Below, one piece after another: positions 23,641-34,877 of a DNA stretch of 64,000 bases. Positions within the stretch are counted from its first letter, which is position 1. Each line of letters begins with the position of its first letter. Source of the stretch: Nageia nagi (lineage: Eukaryota; Pinophyta); assembly GCA_050084985.1 (NCBI GenBank), contig JBITNC010000001.1, forward strand, positions 52,700,001-52,764,000, in the 5' to 3' direction. The position numbers and the translations under genes are program-made. Below the pieces are notes generated by a model that ran no database searches, had not been told where the DNA came from, and saw only the letters and a list, made by a program, of their open reading frames with translations.

Positions 23641-23811
23641 GATTTGTAATGAATTCTACATATGCATCCCTACTTAATATATTCTTTAGTTGCTTCCTTT
23701 TTTTCTAATGGATATTTTTTGATGTAAGATTGGCATATAAGATATTGTATTTGACTCATCTTGTGTATCTAGTGCAGTATGATGTGTCTGTGAAATTATC
23801 TTGTGATAATA

Positions 23812-25280
23812 AGGGTAAATTATATTATTAAAGTGTGGGTTTTAATTCAAGACCCAAAAATTGATCACAAAAATGGTTTCAAAAAAGTCTGAAACTACTA
23901 CCCAGCTACACCTAGTGGTAGCCAAAAAGGGACAAAAGAGCAACTAAAACACCATTTGAAAATACAACTAAATACATGCTACAATGCATAGAAATGCTAA
24001 AGATATAATACTATTAATTAGACAGTGCATCATGATCAAAGCCATTTCCCCACTTTCCTTATTAAGGTTGCCTATTTCTTCTTCTTACTAGATTAAGCTC
24101 TAGTATGGACTTTGGCCTGCATAACTAGGGCTTCATCCATGGGGATGGGTTGGTTAGCTGAAACCCATTCCAATGATTTGATGTTCAGGATTATGGGAGT
24201 CATTTTAGTTGCCTTAGGGTCAAAAACATCTTTTGTAGTCCTCTTTTTAAAAGGGTTACATCTATTTTTCAATTGGGCTTCCTCAATACCTACACTCAAT
24301 TTAGCTTGATTGACAATATGTGATAGGTATTTGGGATGAGTCTTCTCTAGATGAACTATTGTAGGAGTCTCAATGGGAGTGGATGTCGCTAGCTTATTTG
24401 CATCTTTTTCTAAAGGTTGGAGTTAGCTAGGATCTTTAGGGTTTTTATTCCTTGTTGCTCCTTTCATCAAATTAATTTTTTTTTATCATATTTAGTTTGG
24501 ATATCCCCTATTTCATCTTCATATTGGAATAGAGTGAGTTTGATGGGCACATGACTTGAGGGGGGTGTTGTGGGCTCAGTAGAAGCATTACCAATACAAT
24601 CTTCATCTTGAGGAATCTTGGCAAGAGGAGAATGGGAGGAATTGACCAAAATTTAAACAAGGTTGTCATGAGTCTTTCTTGATTGGATTTCATCTTGAGT
24701 CTTCCCTACCATCTCACTTTTTCTATCCATGGGATTCACCCCTTGGGATTTAGTGCTTATACAATGACTAGGATGAGGAGTGCTAGTTGAGGAATAGTTC
24801 AACTTCTTTTTGGATTTTACAAAGACCCTCTTTGTTACTGCTTCTTTCTTTCCCCATTCTTGATTTTCATAAGGTTTATTCTTCTTTTTAGCTGGACTAT
24901 GGTTGACCTAAGGCTCCTCTTTGCTATTCTTTTCCTTATATTTGCTTATTCTCATAGGGTTTTCCTTGCTAAAACTACTATCCTTGAATGCTTGACTATG
25001 ATTGGTTTTTTTCCTAGGAGTTTCAATGAGGGCTTTCTTGCAGAGGAAAGTTATGAGGCCTAAATGTTTAAGTTGAATTTTCATATTGCTTTTCACTTGA
25101 TTGATGGAGCCCCTAATAGATTCAGCAAGGTAAAGTTAGGATAAATATTTGAAGAATCTATATCCATGTGCATGTAATGGGGAGTCCTTATAACCTACTA
25201 TGTAGGAAACCCTAGTTGGCCACTACTAGGACCTTAGTCTTTACCATTTCTTTTATTACCCCTCCATATGGGTATAGCTT
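23812..25280 (-). pseudogene. Unidentified Lys/Ser-rich coding remnant, probable inserted retroelement
   Basis: Several minus-strand open stretches (25096-24908, 24693-24467, 24299-24093) are rich in Lys, Ser, Thr and Pro and look like pieces of one low-complexity protein, but I recognise no domain. The block lies between the transposase and SET-like genes. It ends at its low-coordinate side with a sequence resembling 936-1085, and at its high side is bordered by a tRNA-like sequence. A non-LTR retroelement fragment is the likeliest reading; a captured host gene is the alternative. I could not find flanking duplications. Confidence 0.35.
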
Positions 25281-25282
25281 CC

Positions 25283-25355
25283 TCTCTTGGCTTGTGGGAT
25301 TGGAACCCATGATCTCCCAAAGGAGACCAAGTTCCCTTACCACTACACCAATGCC
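25283..25355 (-). repeat. tRNA-derived (SINE-like) sequence or tRNA pseudogene
   Basis: The minus strand contains an A box TGGTGTAGTGG (25350-25340) and a B box GGTTCCAATCC (25307-25297) at tRNA-like spacing, preceded by GGCAT. The acceptor stem pairs only in part and no CCA or clean anticodon stem is seen, so it is not a working tRNA gene. A tRNA-derived SINE head fits best; its tail may merge with the block to its left. Confidence 0.6.
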
Positions 25356-25664
25356 TTACAGCCCATGCCTATGAAATTAGTTATTGCAATTAATTAATAT
25401 AAATAAAAAAATAACTTTAAAAAGTATTTGAAATATCCAATAAATATATGTTAATAACTTTAACAAGTACATAAGTTTAAGTAAAAATTGCACAAGTAAC
25501 ATGAGTTTAAGTAAAAATTTATCAATAATTCCAATAATTAGGTTCTTCAACAAGCAACTTCCCTTAAGGATCATCAACGAACTAGCAAATAACATAGTCT
25601 AAAGTCATAATTGCATGCCTAGTACTACAACATTATTCAATTTCTACTACAATCTCCTTTTGCT

Positions 25665-27201
25665 TTATTTTTTTAATCCCGGTTTAATAAATACATTTGG
25701 ATCTCCTAAATCCATACATCTCTTACATGCTAGAATATATTTATTGATATTGTAATGCACTAAGATCTCAAAACTAGGAGTAAGAGTTACAATAGGAGCA
25801 ACACCTATAAAACTTTTCATTTTTATAGGCATAAAGTCATATTTATCATTTGCATATTCCATAAAAACATAATTTGCTAGACTTCCTATGCCTTTGGATC
25901 TGTTTATATATATTGCAATGTTTCCATGTATCTTTGGTTGACCATCAATGTACAAATATTTTGAATCTTTTGTTTGTGATTTTGCATTTCCACACATACC
26001 ATATTTAGCCATACTAAGGAAATATGATGTTAATGTCCTTCAATCCATTATATTGTAATCTAGCCCACAAAATGACATCAATGGTTCTTTTTCAATGAAT
26101 GAACAAACTCACACATTTGATAATATAAATAAACCCATGCTGGCATGAGGTATATTAGAAGGTTTGATAATATATGAATGACCATAATAAATCAATTTTT
26201 CATAAGCTTTTGGAAAAGGTTTTTTGATTAACCATGCACCATGTGCCTTGCGATCATAGGTAGATTTGTATAAATGTACATAATTAAGTGCTAAATACAA
26301 ATCACCATCACTCTCATCTGGTAGCTCAATTGGCTCAACATTTGGTAGTAATTGATGAAGTTGTCCTTCATTTCTTATTCTTGTACATTATTTTGCTCTA
26401 TCTTCATCTAATGAATCTATATATTCTAACATTTTAGGCCTAAAATTCTCTTTTAGATGTTCAACACATCTAGTATGTTCAACTAGACCAATGGGAACTT
26501 TCTTCACCACAGAAGGTAATGCTCCATCTATATTTGGTAGACCATCAATTTTATAATAATGTTTTTCTACATCTCCCATTCGATTTTTTTGCCAACCCTT
26601 ATATATTGAATAACCACATATAATAAGTGCTATATAATAAAGAGTGATAGGGTCATTAAATCATTCTATCATATTTTCATCCATTGGTTCAGCTCTTAGA
26701 AATGCATGTCATGTTGGGTACAACTTTGTCGCTACTCCATCTCTTCCAATTAAAGACTTAATTGAGGTTAATAAGAATTTTCTTTGGTCCTAATATAAAT
26801 ATCAATACAAATAAGTAAATCCTTCATGAAAAAATTGAAAATTGAATAAAAGTCATGAATGCTAATTTATTACCTCACAATCATCATCATCCTTTGAATA
26901 TGAAGATTGATGACAATCCTGTAACATTATCCATAATATTAACTAGTTAATAAAAGCATATAGTTTCATCAAAGTGAAAATTTAATTGATTTTAAATTTA
27001 TACTTATCTAATAAAATTTGAGTATACATTCATAATATATACCTCATTTTCATCTAAAGATATATTTGTTCTCCTAAGATGAATGTTTGGTGTTGTTTGA
27101 TCTTCATCATCTGATGATTAAATATATGTCCTCTCATAAATTAATGATCATATAAGATCATCATCAGATAAGACATCATAAGACCTTCTAGCCCTCAACA
27201 T
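25665..27201 (-). pseudogene. SET-like domain gene carried inside the CACTA element
   Basis: Read leftward. Exon 1 (27201-27043) starts MLRARRSYDVLSDDDL and ends GAG/GTATAT. Exon 2 (26918-26874) is short and acidic (DCHQSSYSKDDDDCE) with AG and GT borders. Exon 3 starts at 26789. Further stretches read an N-terminal region (26579-26388), then YIIKPSNIPHASMGLFILSNV (26300-26109), which resembles the start of a SET domain. SKGIGSLANYVF and FEILVHYN follow (26012-25665), resembling its asparagine and C-terminal tyrosine motifs. SET domains methylate protein lysines; the assignment here rests on motif spacing only. Several in-frame stops make it a pseudogene as assembled. It lies co-directional with and upstream of Tnp2. 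Confidence 0.5.
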
Positions 27202-27295
27202 ATTAATCACCAAGCCAACGATGATGTCGATAATAATATCACTAACCTACTTCAATATTAAGCAATACAATTAGAAAGAATAGAATTTAAGTTAA

Positions 27296-29078
27296 AAGTT
27301 TAGGGCTAAAGATTTGGATTTAGAGTTTAATTAATAATGTTTAAAGTTTAGAATGTAGTGTTTAGGGTTCAAGATTAAAGGTTTAATTAATAATTTTTAG
27401 TGTTTAGTGTGTTATATTTAGGGTTTAATGTTTAGTGTTTAGGGTTTATGATTAAAGGTTTAAAGTTTATGGTTAAGTATTTAGGGTTTAGTATCTAGGG
27501 TTTAGGATTTAATATTTAAGGTTTACGGTTTAAAGGTTAAGGTTTAAGATTTAGGGTTTAGGTTTTAAGGTTTAGCATTTAGGGGTTAAGGTTTAGTATC
27601 TATGGTTTAGGGTTTTAGGGGTTAAGGTTTAGGATTTAAAGTCTCAATTTTAAGGTTTAAAGTATAAGGTTTAAGGATACAAGGTTTAGGGTTTAATATT
27701 TATGGATAAGTTTAATGTTTAAGAGTTAGGTTTTAAGGTTTAAGATTTAGGGTTTAAAGGTTAATGTTTAGGATTTATGGTTTAGGTTTAAGGGTTTAAG
27801 GGTTAAGGTTTAATTAATAATGCTTAAGGTTTAAGGATGCAAGGTTTAGGGTTTAGAATTTATGGTTTTGGATGTAGGGTTTAGAGTTTAGGATGTAGAG
27901 TTTAATGTTTAGTGTTTAAGATTAAAGGTTTAAATTTAGGCTTTAGTATCTAAGGTTTAGGATTCAAGATTTAGGGTTTAGGTTTTAGGATTTATAATTT
28001 AAGATTTAGGGTTTAGGGTTTAAGGCCAAGTTAAGGTTTAGGATGTACGATTTAGTGTTTAGTGTTTAGAGTTTAGGCTTAAAGGTTTAAGATTTAGGAT
28101 AAAATATTTAGGTTTTAGTATTTAAGGTTTAGGGTTTAGGATTTAAGATTTAGGGTTTAAGGGTTAAGCTTTAGGATTTAGGGTTTAAGGGTTAGGGTTT
28201 AAGAGTTAAGGTTTAGGATTTAGGGTTTAAAGGTTAAGGTTTAGGATTTAGGGTTTAGTTTTTAGTGTTTAAGATTTAATATTTAGGGTTGAAAGTTTAA
28301 GGGTTAAGGTTTGGTATTTAGGGTTTAAGGTTTATGATTTAAGATTTAGAGTTTAAGGTTTAGGATGTAGGGTTTGTGATTTAGTGTTTAATATGTAAGG
28401 TTTATAATTTAGTGTCTAGGATGTAGGGTTTAGGGTTTAAGATAATTTAAGGTTTAAGGTTTAGGGTTAAATATTTTGGGTTTAGTATCTAGGGTATAGG
28501 GTTTAGGATTTAAGATTTAGGGTTGAGGGTTTAAAGGTTAAGGTAAAGTATTTAGGGTTTAAGGTTTAGGATTTAAGATTTAGAGTTTAGGGTTTATGGT
28601 TAAATATTTAAGGTTCATGGTTAAATGTATTTAATTAAAGGATGTAGGGTTTAGGGTTTAGGATGTAGGGTTTACAATTTAGGACATAAAGTTTAGGGAT
28701 TAAGATACAAGATTTAGGGTTTAAGGTTTAAGATTTAGAATTTAGGATTTAGGGTTCAAGGTTAAATGCATTGGATTAAATGATCTAGGGTTTAGGGTTT
28801 AAGGTTTAATATTTAAGGTTTAGGGTTTAAGGTTTAAGATTTAAGGTTTATAATTTATGATTTAGGGCTTAAGGTGTAGGGTTTATGGTTTATGATGTAG
28901 GGTTTAGGGTTTAAGATGTAGGGTTTAAGGTTTATGATTTAAGATTTAGAGTTTAGGGTTTATGGTTAAATATTTAAGATTTAAGGTTAAATGCATTGAA
29001 TTAAAGGATGTAGGGTTTAGGGTTTATGATATAGGGTTTAAGGTGTAGGTTCAGGGTTTATGATGTAGGGTTTAGGAT
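27296..29078 (+). repeat. Degenerate telomere-like (TTTAGGG-type) array 1
   Basis: About 1.8 kb built almost wholly of 6-8-bp variants of the plant telomere repeat: tttaggg, tttaagg, gtttaag, gatttag and gatgtag, with many exact tttaggg copies. The G-rich strand is always the plus strand. Short AT interruptions such as attaataatg and aatgcattgaattaaagg recur several times, suggesting amplification of longer blocks. It sits upstream of the SET-like gene and well inside the CACTA borders, so it is interstitial. Confidence 0.92.
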
Positions 29079-29079
29079 T

Positions 29080-29790
29080 TGAACAACCTATATGTCTAAT
29101 TAAGAAAATAAAATATTTATCTTTTTTACAACTTACAAATATACATCAAATAATCTATATGCCTAATTACTTTATTAATATAAGAAAAGTGAAGAATTTT
29201 TTAAAAGTTTTTAATTTTCCTAGAATGCATATTAATCAAGTGTTAAAATAAGGTAATCTAGTAAAACTATGAGCTGGGTTTACCATATCCTATTAACAAG
29301 TCACAAAATAATATATTAGAAGTGGTCATTACAACTCTGCCTCTACTGTCAATAATATAACCCTTGGCTAATCGACGTAGGTTCCAAGCTTAATATGGTG
29401 GCTAAAAAAGGCTTCCTAGGGCTAAGTCTTGATATGGTGACTAAATGTGTCCTCATTTTGTAATAGGGTGCATGGAATGCTATCAGATGAGTAGTTAATG
29501 GCTTTGCCAAGAGTATCAAACCTTAATGATGTAGCCAATGGACTAACTATTCCATTGGTGTCACCCATGCAACTCTCATCTCCCTTATTTATAGTCATTT
29601 GATAGAAAGTAACAAATCCTATCCTAAGGGAATACTACCTTGAAAATCAAGTCCAAGTGTAGCCTACTCTATGGCTTAATAATTATGGTGGTGGGAACTT
29701 AAGAAAATTAGAATCAATGGTTGGTCATCACCTCCAACTCATTGATGTTTATTTTAAAGGCATCATGCATATGCATCTAAAAAATAAAAT
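29080..29790. other. Spacer between telomere-like and ACATTAAC arrays
   Basis: AT-rich non-coding DNA with one copy of a dispersed 118-bp direct repeat (29284-29402; partner 30752-30869). Nothing else is recognised. Confidence 0.5.
29284..29402 (-). repeat. 118-bp direct repeat, copy 1
   Basis: Shares with 30752-30869 the blocks agtcacata.aatatatt, gaagtggtc.ttacaactct.cct and aatataaccctt. Read on the minus strand, copy 2 contains CCCACATCGG, a word typical of plant TRIM-type LTRs. The two copies flank the ACATTAAC array in the same orientation, but no primer site was seen. Confidence 0.6.
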
Positions 29791-31050
29791 AACTATATTA
29801 ACATGGCACTAACATTAGCATAGCATTAACATTGCATTAACACTAACATCACATTAACTATATTAACATAGCATTGACATAACATTAACATCGCATTATC
29901 TATATTAGCATGACATTAACATTAACATAACATTAACATTGCATAAACTATATTAGCATAACATTAACATCGCATTAACACTAATGATATTAGCATGACA
30001 TTAATATTGCATTAACATTAACATTGCATTAATTATAGTAGCATAACATTAACATCGCATTATCTATATTAGTATGATATTAACATCACATTAACTATAT
30101 TAACATGGCATTAACATCACATTAACACTAACATCGCATTAACTATATTAACATAGCATTAACATAACATTAACATCATATTATCTATATTAGCATGACA
30201 TTAACATTGTATTCACATTAACATAACATTAACATTGCATTAACTATAGTAGCATAGCATTAACACTAACATCACATTAACTTTATTAACATAGCATTAA
30301 CATAACATTAACATCGCATTATCTATATTAGCATGGCATCAACATCGCATTGACATTAACATAACATTAACTATATTAACATAGCATTAACATAACAAGT
30401 AACATCGCATTAACACTAACATAACATTAACTATATTAACATAGTATTAACATCGTATTAACTATATTATCATGGTATTAACATAACATATACATTACCA
30501 TCAAAATAACATGAACATAACATAAACATTGTATTGCATTAAAATTGACATAGCATCAACATATCATTAACATTAACATAACATTAATACTAGCATAAAA
30601 TTAACAAAGTATTCACATAACTTTAACTTTGCATTAATATTGTAATCAGTTTAAGGTTACCATTAAAATAACATGAACATAATATAAACATCGCATTGCA
30701 TCAACATTTACATAACATTAATATTGAGAATGTTATGACATATAACATTACCATATATTGCCAACGAGTCACATAACGATATATTGGAAGTGGTCTTTAC
30801 AACTCTACCTCCACTATCAACAATATAACCCTTGTCTAACCGATGTGGGCTTCAGGCTCGATATGGTGTATATAACATTGACATTGATATAACATTAACA
30901 TTGACATTGACGTATAGTTTTAACAATGACATAACATTAACATTAATATTGACGCATAACATTAACATTGATATAACATTAACATTAATATACCAACATT
31001 AACATGTAACATTAACATTGACATAACATTAACATTGACATGATATTAAC
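29791..31050 (+). repeat. ACATTAAC-type minisatellite array
   Basis: About 1.2 kb of irregular repetition of aacattaacatcgcattaac, alternating with actatattagcat and actatattaacatagcatt. Basic units of 6-12 bp (cattaa, aacatt) combine into higher units of about 30-60 bp. A copy of the 118-bp repeat interrupts it at 30752-30869. No coding potential; the composition is strand-asymmetric (few G on the plus strand). Confidence 0.88.
30752..30869 (-). repeat. 118-bp direct repeat, copy 2
   Basis: Partner of 29284-29402. On the minus strand it reads GCCCACATCGGTTAGACAAG, resembling the conserved segment of TRIM-type LTRs. Its right edge runs straight into further ACATTAAC units. Confidence 0.6.
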
Positions 31051-31207
31051 AGATTTAAAACCTATAACATCAAATTCTAACCCACAAACCCTAACTTGAC
31101 TCCTAACCCTAACATTATCATAGTACGTAACATATTTGAAACCTATAACATCAAATCCTAACCCACAAACCCTAGCTTGACTCATAACCCTAACATTATC
31201 ATAGTAT
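31050..31207. repeat. Tandem duplication of about 80 bp with CCCTAAC words
   Basis: Two adjacent copies of a unit containing aaacctataacatcaaat, ctaacccacaaaccctaac and cctaacattatcatagta. The duplication is nearly perfect, hence younger than the surrounding arrays. The CCCTAA words place telomere-like sequence here on the opposite strand to the two large arrays. Confidence 0.75.
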
Positions 31208-31209
31208 GT

Positions 31210-32405
31210 ATTAACATTAACAAAGCATTAACAATATCATAATATTAAGATTGCATTTTATTAATTTAAATAGTATTTATAATTTAATTTTTTTACGAAT
31301 CAATTTAAATTATTTACGTATTTTTAAAAATATTTAATATTTTTAAAATATATATTTATGAATTTAATATAATATTTTTACAGTATTTTATGTATATAAT
31401 ATTTTTTAAGTATTTTTTTATCTAAATACGATTTTAAATTATTTAGGTATATTTTTTATGTATTTTTAAAACTACTTAATATTTTTTAAGTATATTTTTT
31501 AATGTAATCTTTTTAAGTTTGTTGAAATATTTTTATAGCATTAGTTTGAAAATTTTTGCAATTTTTTTTTCGATCAATGCATCAAGCTAACCATGGACTC
31601 ATAAAAAACAAAAGGGGAAGACCCCACATACCCCACTAGTAATTCTTTTGTTTGATTTTCACAAGAGGGACATGACAAAGAATGTTTATCACGTGAGAGG
31701 GGGACATAATAGTTAGATTTTGATTAAATCTAACTATTTTTTATTAGATCTAGGTCAAATTTGTCATATTCATAGCCAGATTCAAAGGTAAGTATTCTAA
31801 ATCCATTTTTTTTTTAACTTTCAAAATCATTTTTGCAATATTTAACATTTTTTTTATGGAAATAGAATATTTTTGCATAGATTTGATATTTTTTATGCCA
31901 AAATAAAACTATATAGAAAAAATCTCCAAAACTAATCAAAAATGAAAACCTTAAACCCTATATAATATTTTTTAGTAGAATTTGTTGAATTAAACCTAGC
32001 AAAATTAAAACTCTAAACTCTAGATAGATTTTTTTAGTAAAATTTGATGAATTAAATCTAGGTTTAAAAAAACTAGGGTTTACAAAATTAAACAAATATA
32101 AATATTAGATTCTCAATCATTTTATAAAATTTGCAAATTAGAGTTTTAATTTTACTACAAAAAAATAAAAAAATTTGAAAAATTCATAGAAAATATACAA
32201 AAACATACCAAAAATTCCTATAGCTCCTTTTTTTTTTGTCTTTTGTTTCATCAAAATGACCACATGATCTCTATTTTTATAAATAACAAGTCAATAATTC
32301 ATTTATAATTTAGAATTTTTACTTAAAATTTAACTTAATTCATAATATAATATATTTTTAAATTTATAGTTATAATATAATATAATTTTAAGTTTTAATT
32401 TTAAT
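31210..32405. other. AT-rich spacer inside the CACTA element
   Basis: Very AT-rich non-coding DNA. A short mixed-composition patch at 31570-31720 includes a cacgtg palindrome in tatcacgtgagag. No gene or repeat family is recognised. Confidence 0.45.
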
Positions 32406-34646
32406 TTATAATACAATTTAAAGGGTTTAGGGGTTTAGGTTAAGGTTTAAGGGTTTAGATTAGAGTTTAATTAAGGGTTTAGGTTACGAGTCAGAGTGTT
32501 ATTTTAACTTAGATTAAAATTTAATCTTTAATTTTAAACATATAATTTATTATTATTTAAAATTTTAATTTTAAATATATAATTTATTAAAATTTTAAAT
32601 TATAAATTTTAAAAATATATTTCATGTTAAAGGTTTAGGTTTGAGGGTAAGGGGTTTGGGTTAGAGTTTAAAGGTTTGGTTAGGGTTAGCAATTAAAAAT
32701 TTATTTTAACTTAAAATTTAAAGGTAAGGATTAGAGTTTAAGAAATATTGTTAAGATTAAGGGTTATGATTAGGGTTTAAGGGTTAAGGTTTAAAATTAT
32801 GGTTATGGTTAGGTTTAGAGGTTGTAGTTAAAGGTTATGGTTAGAGGTAAGCGTTAAAGATTTAGGTTAGGGGTTAGGGTTTAAGTTTAGGGTTATAAAT
32901 TAAATTTTTTTGGGATTAAATAAGGTTAGGATTTAAGGGTTTGGATTAAGGATTTAGGGTTTGTGTTAATATTTACTTAAGGGATTTGAGTTATGATTAT
33001 GAGTTAGGGTTTTATTTTAACGTGACTTAAAATTTAATTTATAATATAATTTTAAATTTTAAACATATAATATATTATTATTTTTAAATTTTTAATTTTA
33101 AACATATAATTTATTGAAAATTTAGATTACAAATTTTAAAAATATAATTTAGGTTAGGGGTTTAGGTTTAAGTGTTAGGTGTTTGGGGTAGGGCTTAAAG
33201 GTTTGGGTTAGGGTTAGGAGTTAGGACTTTATTTAACTTAACTTAAAATTTAACTTATAAATAATTTTTAATTTTAAACATATAATTTTATAAATTTAAA
33301 TTTTTAATTTTAAACATACAATTTATTATAAATTTTAAAAATATAATTTAGGTTAGGGATTTGGTTTTAAGGGTTAGGTGTTTGGGTTAGGATTTAAGGG
33401 TTTAGGTTAGGGTTAGGGGTTACAGTACTTTAAGGATTATGAGTTTGGCTTAGGTTTAAAGGTTTAGGTTAGGGTTAGAGGTTATGATTTAAGGGTTTAT
33501 GTTAGGATTTAAGGGTTATGAGTTTGGGTTTGAGTTCAAGGTTAGTGTTTTATGGGTTTGGATTTGAGTTAAAAATTAGGGTTTAAGGGTTATTATTAGG
33601 ATTTAAGGTAATGATTAGGGTTTAAATAATATGGTTAGGATTTAAGGGTTATGGTTAGAGTTTAAGGGTAAAGTTTAAAATTATGGTTATGGTTAAGATT
33701 TAAAGGTTGCAGTTAAAAGTTTTAGTTAGGTGTAAGCGTTAAAGGTTTAGGTTAGAGATTAGGGTTTAAGGATTAGGGCTTTGGGCTTAAGTTTAAGGTT
33801 AAGAATTAAGATTATGAGTTAGAGTTTTATTTTAACTTAACTTAAAATTTAATTTATAATATAATTTTAAATTTTAAACATATAATTTATTATTATAATT
33901 TAGGTTAGAGGTTTAGGTTTAAGGGTTAGAGGTTTGGATTAGGCTTTAAAGGTCTAGGTTAGGGTTAGGAGTTAGGATTTTATTTTAACTAAACATAAAA
34001 TTTAATTTATAATATAATTTTAAATTTTAAACATATAAGTTATTTTAAATTTAAATTTAAATTTTAAATATATAATTTATTATAAAATTAAATTTTAAAT
34101 TTAAAAATATAATTTAAGTTAGGGGTTTATGATTAAGGGTTAGGGGTTTGGGTTAGGCTTTAAGAGTTTAGGTTTGACTTAGGAGTTTGGTTTAATAGTT
34201 AAAGGTTTGGGTTAGGGTTTAAGTTAGGGTTAGGGGTTACAGTTTAAGGGTTTATGTTAGGATTTAAGGGTTAGGAGTTTATGTTTGAGTTCAAGGTTAG
34301 GTTTTATGGGTTTGGATTTGAGTTAGAAATTAAGGTTTAAGGGTTATAGTTAGGATTTAGGGTAAGGTAAGGGTTTAAAGAACATGGTTAGGAGTTAAAG
34401 GTTATGGTTAAGGTTTAAGGGTTTAGGCTTAAGGGTTTGGGTTTAAGGGTTTAGATTAGGGTTAGAGGTTATGTTTTAAGGGTTTATGTTAGGATTTAAG
34501 GTTTAGGAATTTGGGTTTGAGTTTAAGGTTAAGAATTAAGATTTAAGTTAGAGGTTAGGGTTAAGGGTTTAGGTTTGAGTTGAGGGTTAAGAATTAAGAT
34601 TTTAGGGGTTATATTTGGATAGGATTTAGGGTTAAGGGTTTGGGTT
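32405..34646 (+). repeat. Degenerate telomere-like array 2 with interspersed AT-rich blocks
   Basis: About 2.2 kb in which G-rich units (ttaggg, tttaggt, gggttag, gtttggg) alternate with an AT-rich block of the type ttttattttaacttaactt followed by aaacatataatttatt. That block recurs at about 32490, 33010, 33217, 33830 and 33980 with unequal spacing. The G-rich strand is again plus. It has more TTAGGG and GGGTTAGG variants than array 1. It ends about 230 bp before the start codon of the TnpA-like gene. Confidence 0.9.
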
Positions 34647-34877
34647 ACTCATCAATAATATTGTAACTGATTGACATAACTTAAAATAATAAAATCAAGT
34701 TGCATTTACAAAGTTAACATCCTAAATTTCTTCCATCGTATTCATATTGCAATGTGTCCAAATGGAAACTTTTATCAATTTAATATTGGCATACCATGTT
34801 AGGTTTATTAAATTGAATAGTTTTAAATTTTTTATTCTAATAATATTTTTTATTATTATCTTTGTTTAGTGATTATC

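Noticed and set aside
25283-25355. A functional tRNA gene
   Set aside because: The promoter boxes are good, but the acceptor stem pairs poorly and no normal anticodon arm is formed.
27296-34646. A true chromosome end, because of the many TTTAGGG-type units
   Set aside because: The units are highly degenerate, in two separated blocks, and followed by more than 29 kb of ordinary sequence. They lie within the borders of a transposon.
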